From: Lachnoclostridium sp. UBA5890
GTDB taxonomy: Bacteria > Bacillota > Clostridia > Lachnospirales > Lachnospiraceae
Assembly (NCBI GenBank): GCA_002431395.1
Contig: DJEU01000018.1
Location: forward strand, 1-64,000
Length of the DNA: 64,000 bases
Direction: 5' to 3'
Shown here: piece by piece, positions 59,113-64,000 of the stretch
Numbering within the stretch: the first letter of the stretch is position 1
Layout: every line of letters starts with the position of its first letter
Translations under genes and position numbers: made by a program
The notes under the pieces: model-generated
Seen by the model: only the letters and a program-made list of their open reading frames with translations
What the model was told of the DNA's origin: nothing
The model's database searches: none

Positions 59113-61419
59113 ATGGAGAAGCAAATAAAGACAATGCCCGTTATTGCTTTGAAAGGGATGGTGATTCTTCCGGGGATGCTTGTACACCTGGATATAAAAC
59201 GGGATATTTCAAAAAAAGCGGTAGATGAGGCCATGGCCGGGGAAGGCGTGGTATTTATCACCAATCAAAATGACGAAAATGTGGAACTTCCATTATATAA
59301 AGATTTGCGTGCAGTAGGCGTTGTGGCAAAGATCCGCCAGGTGATGCGTCTGGATGAAGATGTCGTTCGCGCGCTGGTTTCTACGACGGACAGAGCGACA
59401 CTTCTTTGCCTGAACCAAAATGAACCGTATCTGGACGGTGATGTGGATGTCTATGAGGCGGATACAGAAATTACGGATGAAGTCGAATATGAGGCAATGT
59501 GCCGGGAAGCCAGACAATTATATGAAAAATATTTGATCAAAAATCCGAGTGTAGGAAGAAGCGCCTACGATAAAATACAGCAGTCCAAGAGTCTGGACCA
59601 GATCTTGGATCTTATTATGATGCATATCCCGATGTCATTTGAGATGCGTCAGTGTTTTCTCGAGTGTTTTGACCTGCGTGACCGGTTTTATTATGTGTTG
59701 AATTTTGTGGGCCGTGAGCTGGATATTCTGGAGGAACGGCAGAAATTCCGTCAGGCAGTGAAAACTACCATGGAAAAGAACCAAAAAGAATATTATCTGC
59801 GGGAACAGATGCGTGCCATCCGTCAGGAACTGGGAGAAGATGGAGAATCCCAGGCGGACGAATACCGCAATCAGGCAGATGAACTGATCTGCAGTGATGA
59901 AGTACGGGAAAAGATTGAGCAGGAGATCAAGCGTTTTGAATCCCTGCCGGCAAATTCTTCGGAAACCTCGGTTAGCCAGGATTATATCGAAAATCTGCTG
60001 GCCATTCCATGGGATAAAATGGATGAGACACCGCTTGATCTGGCAGAAGCCGAAGCGGTTTTGGAAGAAGACCATTACGGACTGCAGAAAGTAAAAGAGA
60101 GAATTCTTGAATTCCTGGCAGTAAGAACGCTGACTGGTAATGGAGAAGCGCCGATCTTATGTCTTGTCGGACCGCCGGGAACCGGAAAAACTTCAATCGC
60201 AAAGTCCGTCGCCAGGGCACTTCATAAAGAATATGTGCGGATCTGTCTCGGCGGTGTACGCGATGAAGCCGAGATCCGCGGACATCGAAGAACCTATATC
60301 GGAGCGATGCCGGGTAAGATCGTCGCCGGATTAAAAAAAGCAAAAGTGAAAAATCCACTGATGCTTTTAGATGAGATTGATAAAGTAAGCAGCGATTACA
60401 AAGGAGATACTTCTTCGGCGCTGTTAGAGGTGCTGGATCCTGAGCAGAACCAGAATTTCGCAGATCATTATATCGAACTTCCGGTAGATCTGTCGGAAGT
60501 AGTATTTCTCTGCACAGCCAATACGCTGGATACGATTCCGGGACCACTGCTCGACCGTATGGAAGTGCTGGAGATCGCAGGATATACAGAAAATGAAAAA
60601 TTCCATATCGGGAAACAATATCTGATTCCGAAACAGATTCGGAAAAATGGTTTGAAAAAAAGCCAGCTTGTCATCAATGATAAGGCGTTAAAAACCATTA
60701 TCAGCGAGTATACAAGAGAGGCAGGAGTTCGTGGCCTGGAACGCCAAATTGGAAAAATCTGTAGAAAAGCCGCCAAACTTGTAGTGGAAGAACAGCAGGA
60801 AAAAGTAAGAGTTTCCGGCAAAAATATCGAAGAATTTCTTGGCAAAAAGAAATTCCGCCCGGATATGGCAAATGCAGAAAACGAGATCGGTATTGTACGT
60901 GGTCTTGCCTGGACACAGGTGGGCGGCGATACGCTGGAGATCGAGGTAAATATTATGCCGGGAGAGGGAAATCTTATCCTTACCGGACAGCTTGGCGATG
61001 TCATGCAGGAATCGGCGCGGATCGCGTTGAGTTATGTGCGTTCCATCGTAAAAAAAGAGGCATCGTATTTTAAAGAACATGACATCCACTTGCATGTACC
61101 GGAAGGAGCAGTACCAAAAGATGGTCCATCCGCAGGTGTAACGATGTCCACTGCGTTGTATTCTGCAATCGAAGAGATTCCGGTCGATGCCAAAGTAGCG
61201 ATGACCGGCGAAGTGACATTGCGCGGAAAAGTGCTGCCAATCGGCGGATTGAAAGAAAAACTGCTGGCTGCCAAAAGTGCCGGTATTAAGAAAGTGCTTG
61301 TACCGCAGGAAAATAAGCCGGATGTCGAAGAACTCGAAGAAGAGATCACAGAGGGCATTCAGATCGTATTTGTGACAAAGGTAAAACAGGTTTTGAAAGA
61401 AAGCCTCGTGGAACGATAG
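59113..61419 (+). CDS. lon: ATP-dependent Lon protease
   Basis: Lon unfolds and degrades damaged and regulatory proteins. The protein has 768 residues. The N-terminal substrate domain covers 1-200 and a coiled coil lies at about 200-290. Walker A is GPPGTGKT at 353-360, and Walker B lies in LMLLDEIDKV. The protease dyad is S673 (PKDGPSAGVTM) and K716 (GLKEKLLAA). It follows clpX with a gap of 82 bases that holds no clear terminator. Confidence 0.97.
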   Translation: MEKQIKTMPVIALKGMVILPGMLVHLDIKRDISKKAVDEAMAGEGVVFITNQNDENVELPLYKDLRAVGVVAKIRQVMRLDEDVVRALVSTTDRATLLCLNQNEPYLDGDVDVYEADTEITDEVEYEAMCREARQLYEKYLIKNPSVGRSAYDKIQQSKSLDQILDLIMMHIPMSFEMRQCFLECFDLRDRFYYVLNFVGRELDILEERQKFRQAVKTTMEKNQKEYYLREQMRAIRQELGEDGESQADEYRNQADELICSDEVREKIEQEIKRFESLPANSSETSVSQDYIENLLAIPWDKMDETPLDLAEAEAVLEEDHYGLQKVKERILEFLAVRTLTGNGEAPILCLVGPPGTGKTSIAKSVARALHKEYVRICLGGVRDEAEIRGHRRTYIGAMPGKIVAGLKKAKVKNPLMLLDEIDKVSSDYKGDTSSALLEVLDPEQNQNFADHYIELPVDLSEVVFLCTANTLDTIPGPLLDRMEVLEIAGYTENEKFHIGKQYLIPKQIRKNGLKKSQLVINDKALKTIISEYTREAGVRGLERQIGKICRKAAKLVVEEQQEKVRVSGKNIEEFLGKKKFRPDMANAENEIGIVRGLAWTQVGGDTLEIEVNIMPGEGNLILTGQLGDVMQESARIALSYVRSIVKKEASYFKEHDIHLHVPEGAVPKDGPSAGVTMSTALYSAIEEIPVDAKVAMTGEVTLRGKVLPIGGLKEKLLAAKSAGIKKVLVPQENKPDVEELEEEITEGIQIVFVTKVKQVLKESLVER

Positions 61420-61438
61420 AGATAGAGAGGATGACGAG

Positions 61439-62041
61439 ATGGTTATAAAATCATTGGAATTGGAAACGGTGTGCGGAATCACCAGCAAGTTTCCGGAAAA
61501 TGACAAATTGGAAATGGCATTCTGGGGACGATCCAATGTTGGAAAGTCTTCCTTAATCAATACATTAATGAACCGTAAAAGTTTTGCCAGAATTTCTTCC
61601 CAGCCGGGAAAGACGCAGACGGTAAATTATTATAATGTCAATGACATATTCTATCTCGTCGACCTTCCCGGATACGGATATGCAAAGGTGTCCAAAGAAG
61701 TGGCGGCAAAGTGGATGAAGATGATTGAACGGTATTTGAACACTTCCAAATGCCTCCGCGTGGTATTTTTGCTTATTGATATCCGCCATGATCCGTCAGC
61801 AAAGGATGTGGAGATGTACCATATGCTTACGCAGAAGGGATTGAATCCGTTGATTATTGCTACGAAAGCAGACAAGATCAGCAAAATGGCACGGCAGAAA
61901 AATGTCGCACAGATAAGGAAAAAGCTGGAAGTCGTAGAAGGGACACCAATCATCCCATTTTCCGCCCAGACAAAGGAAGGAAAAGAAGAGATCTGGGAAT
62001 ATATTGACTATTTTGTCAAAGAAATTGACATTCATGAATAA
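61439..62041 (+). CDS. engB: EngB/YsxC family GTPase, 50S ribosome assembly
   Basis: This encodes 200 residues of a small essential GTPase needed for 50S subunit assembly. G1 is GRSNVGKS at 30-37, G3 is VDLPGYGYAKVS and G4 is TKADKI. The switch region has RISSQPGKTQTVNYY. lon-engB is a conserved pair in Firmicutes. GAGAGGATG lies before the ATG. Confidence 0.95.
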   Translation: MVIKSLELETVCGITSKFPENDKLEMAFWGRSNVGKSSLINTLMNRKSFARISSQPGKTQTVNYYNVNDIFYLVDLPGYGYAKVSKEVAAKWMKMIERYLNTSKCLRVVFLLIDIRHDPSAKDVEMYHMLTQKGLNPLIIATKADKISKMARQKNVAQIRKKLEVVEGTPIIPFSAQTKEGKEEIWEYIDYFVKEIDIHE

Positions 62042-62079
62042 ATTGATAGTAATAACCGATGCAGAAATGAGGGAATAAG

Positions 62080-62994
62080 ATGAATCAGAATACCAAGACA
62101 ACGATTGAAAAAGTGGTGGAAGAAATTTCGGAAAATTATGACAATGAGCCGTTATTTTCTACCAAAGCCGGTAAGAATATGCCGGAGCGGAAAGTGATCA
62201 TTGATGCGTTGAAGGAACTCCGCCTTGTGATGTTTCCGGGATATTTTGGCGAGCAGGATGCGACAAGATGCCTGCCAAAATATTTTGTCGGTGACCGGCT
62301 TCTCACGATTTACCATATGTTTTTTGAGCAGATCGCCTGCGCGTTTGCATATGAGGAATCCGAAGTCCATGCTTCCGAGATCACAGGGATACCGGATGAG
62401 GATAACCAGCGCAAGGCAGAACGTGTCTGCAGCGAATTTTTTGAACAGCTTCCCCGTATCCAGAAACTGCTTTTGAAGGACGTTCAGGCAGGATACGACG
62501 GAGATCCGGCGGCGCAGAGCAAAGAAGAGGTTATTTTTTCGTACCCGGGACTGTTTGCCATCTTTGTATACCGCATCGCCCATGAGTTGTATATTCGCCA
62601 GGTGCCGTTTATTCCCCGCATCATGACGGAATATGCCCATGCAAAGACCGGAATCGATATTAACTCCGGCGCACAGATTGGCGAGAGCTTCTTTATCGAC
62701 CACGGAACCGGTATCGTGATCGGAGAGACGACGATCATCGGCGACCACGTTAAATTGTATCAGGGAGTTACGCTTGGCGGTCTTTCGACACGCGGCGGCC
62801 AGAAATTGTCCGGCAAAAAGCGTCATCCAACGATTGAAAACAATGTGACAATCTATGCCGGAGCGACAATCCTCGGCGGTGAGACTGTGATTGGCGAAAA
62901 TTCGGTAGTTGGCGGTAATACCTTTATTACTGGTTCCATCCCGGCAAATTCCAAAGTGAGTTTTCATATTCCGGAGATGGATGTCGTGCAGTAA
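62080..62994 (+). CDS. cysE: Serine O-acetyltransferase
   Basis: CysE makes O-acetylserine from serine and acetyl-CoA, the start of cysteine synthesis. The protein has 304 residues, with a long N-terminal helical domain (1-180) typical of the longer SAT form (EpsC-type). A left-handed beta-helix with hexapeptide repeats follows: GAQIGESFFIDHGTGIVIGE, then VKLYQGVTLGG and NVTIYAGATILGGETVIGEN. The active His lies in FIDHGTG. No cysK is beside it. Confidence 0.93.
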   Translation: MNQNTKTTIEKVVEEISENYDNEPLFSTKAGKNMPERKVIIDALKELRLVMFPGYFGEQDATRCLPKYFVGDRLLTIYHMFFEQIACAFAYEESEVHASEITGIPDEDNQRKAERVCSEFFEQLPRIQKLLLKDVQAGYDGDPAAQSKEEVIFSYPGLFAIFVYRIAHELYIRQVPFIPRIMTEYAHAKTGIDINSGAQIGESFFIDHGTGIVIGETTIIGDHVKLYQGVTLGGLSTRGGQKLSGKKRHPTIENNVTIYAGATILGGETVIGENSVVGGNTFITGSIPANSKVSFHIPEMDVVQ

Positions 62995-62995
62995 T

Positions 62996-63391
62996 TTAGT
63001 CCACTAAGTGTTCGTAGAATAAACTGACAAGAAACCAGAGAGGCGCGTAGTCTAAGCGGATCACGCCCTCAATGTTGCATTTGGAATCACTGTAGTCCCA
63101 GGGGCAGCAGTGGTTCTTTTTTAACCATTTTCCGGTGCCGTATTCGGCACAAAAGATACAGATTGTATACATGGTTCCACGTACCAGTATATTTTTCTTT
63201 TTGAGGATCTGATGCATAGGCTGGATGAGGCAGGCCATGCCGTAAATGGGAAACATCCAGAGGGAAGTCCGGCACAGACATGTTTTCTCCCCTTTTTTCA
63301 GAGCAGAATGAAGCCCTGTCCAGATGCATTCAAATCCCCAGCCGCAGAGACCACATTTTACAAAATTTTTAGGTGTTTCCGATAGTTTCAT
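62996..63391 (-). CDS. CmpB-like (putative ABC transporter type) membrane protein
   Basis: This encodes 131 residues on the minus strand from ATG 63391-63389 with AAAGGAG six bases before it. The longer open frame upstream has no start signal. It matches PF06541-type proteins (ABC_trans_CmpB): VKCGLCGWGFECIWTGLHSA, SLWMFPIYGMACLIQP, then EYGTGKWLKKNHCCPWDYSD and IRLDYAPLWFLVSLFYE. About three membrane segments are present. The family name is historical and the role is unknown. It converges on cysE with 1 base between stop codons. Confidence 0.8.
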   Translation of the reverse strand: MKLSETPKNFVKCGLCGWGFECIWTGLHSALKKGEKTCLCRTSLWMFPIYGMACLIQPMHQILKKKNILVRGTMYTICIFCAEYGTGKWLKKNHCCPWDYSDSKCNIEGVIRLDYAPLWFLVSLFYEHLVD

Positions 63392-63498
63392 AGAAAGCTC
63401 CTTTTTTCGTGATGTTGTTAGTATTTCTAATTTTGAAGTAACTATTCCGTTACTTTTCGAAAAGAATATGAATGAAGTGTAAAGTATTTTTGAAGTAC

Positions 63499-63527
63499 TT
63501 GTTTTCTTTGACAAGATTCGCTATACT
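63499..63527 (+). promoter_or_regulatory. Promoter of the DUF1015 gene
   Basis: TTGTTT (63499-63504) and TATACT (63522-63527) are spaced 17 bases. A TTGACA at 63508-63513 lacks a well-spaced -10 box. Confidence 0.5.
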
Positions 63528-63559
63528 AGTAGTAGACTATTTTTTTACAGGAGGATATT

Positions 63560-64000
63560 ATGGCAGAGATCAGACCATTTGTATGTGTTCGCCCGGCAGA
63601 GGAACTGGCATCCCGCGTGGCAGCACTTCCATATGATGTTTATAACCGACAGGAAGCGAAAGAAGAGGTACAGAGAGAACCGTTGTCCTTTTTGAAAATT
63701 GACCGCGCAGAGACCAATTTTGACGACAGCGTGGATACGTATGCGCCGGAAGTGTATCAGAAGGCGAAAGAACTTTTGCAAAAGGAAAAACAGGAAGGCG
63801 TATATATTACGGATGAAGACCGCAGTTATTATATTTACCAGCTTGTGATGGATGGTCGTCCTCAGACCGGACTTGTTGCCTGTTCTTCTGTAGATGATTA
63901 TATGAATCATGTCATTAAAAAACATGAAAATACCAGAGAAGACAAAGAAATTGACCGTATCACACACGTAGATACGTGTTCTGCCCAGACCGGACCGATT
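63560..64000 (+). CDS. DUF1015 family protein, 5' part (3' end outside window)
   Basis: The frame is open from ATG 63560 (after AGGAGG) to the last base, 147 codons. It shows the DUF1015 start: IRPFVCVRPAEELASRVAAL, then PYDVYNRQEAKEE and FLKIDRAETNFDD, with YYIYQLVMDGRPQTGLVACS later and HENTREDKEIDRI. The family has about 410 residues, so roughly two thirds lie outside. DUF1015 proteins are widespread in anaerobes and often sit near D-3-phosphoglycerate dehydrogenase and serine genes; their role is not settled. Confidence 0.88.
   Translation, partial: MAEIRPFVCVRPAEELASRVAALPYDVYNRQEAKEEVQREPLSFLKIDRAETNFDDSVDTYAPEVYQKAKELLQKEKQEGVYITDEDRSYYIYQLVMDGRPQTGLVACSSVDDYMNHVIKKHENTREDKEIDRITHVDTCSAQTGPI

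Noticed and set aside
63437..63454. AGTAAC/GTTACT inverted repeat between the CmpB-like and DUF1015 genes
   Set aside because: Only six base pairs and no match to a known operator; too little to call.
63545..63967. Minus-strand frame of 140 codons at the right end
   Set aside because: It is antisense to the DUF1015 gene, which has a promoter and AGGAGG site.

Overview
The window reads as chromosome of a spore-forming, Gram-positive anaerobe of the class Clostridia, most likely family Lachnospiraceae. This rests on a complete spoIIIAA-AH operon, an alpha/beta-type spore protein, RecU, YlmH and a GH8 oligoxylanase. Gene order (spoIIIA - asp23 - nusB - xseAB - ispA - dxs - tlyA - nadK - argR) and (tig - clpP - clpX - lon - engB) is typical of Firmicutes. 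The assignment is by protein similarity from memory; no database was searched. No rRNA or tRNA gene and no CRISPR array was seen.

Layout. (1) 1-8458 is a visibly AT-rich accessory block: the tail of an Rpn-type protein, a small secreted protein, then a tightly coupled five-gene operon. That operon encodes a dynamin-like GTPase, a tail-anchored protein, a HerA/FtsK-type ATPase, an HNH-type (WHH/LHH) nuclease toxin and a SUKH immunity protein. A perfect bidirectional hairpin separates it from aroE. (2) 8459-22167 is core: aroE, spoIIIAA-AH behind a good sigma-E promoter, asp23, nusB, xseA/xseB, ispA, dxs, tlyA, nadK, argR and yebC. (3) 22168-24328 holds a possible GNAT toxin cassette, an orphan fragment, recU and a spore protein gene. 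(4) 24330-36777 carries an SPFH/zinc-ribbon pair, argH, a rhodanese-ThiF fusion, ylmH, a C39-like secreted protease, cca, a LacI-sensor/GGDEF protein and tex. (5) 36799-44656 is an envelope-oriented block: a lipoprotein, an ECF sigma/anti-sigma pair, an SH3 protein, a frameshifted leucine-rich-repeat/GLUG surface protein, an unknown secreted protein and a SpoIID-like peptidoglycan-binding protein. (6) 44691-45415 (minus strand) is a type III toxin-antitoxin locus: promoter, three RNA repeats, leaky terminator and a ToxN-superfamily toxin (best guess CptN) broken by a TA-repeat frameshift. (7) 45484-64000 is core again: serS, a CPBP protease, an alanine-type aminotransferase, a lytic transglycosylase, gpmI, mnmA, a MITE-like inverted repeat, glmM, a GH8 exo-oligoxylanase, tig-clpP-clpX-lon-engB, cysE, a CmpB-like membrane protein (minus strand) and the start of a DUF1015 gene.

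How the parts work together. spoIIIAA-AH builds the feeding-tube channel between mother cell and forespore, and the spore protein protects forespore DNA. xseAB, nusB, ispA, dxs, tlyA and nadK are housekeeping. tig, clpP, clpX and lon handle protein folding and proteolysis. The two most unusual loci are the GTPase/HerA/nuclease/immunity operon, which looks like a polymorphic-toxin module with its own dedicated pump, and the RNA-neutralised toxin locus upstream of serS.
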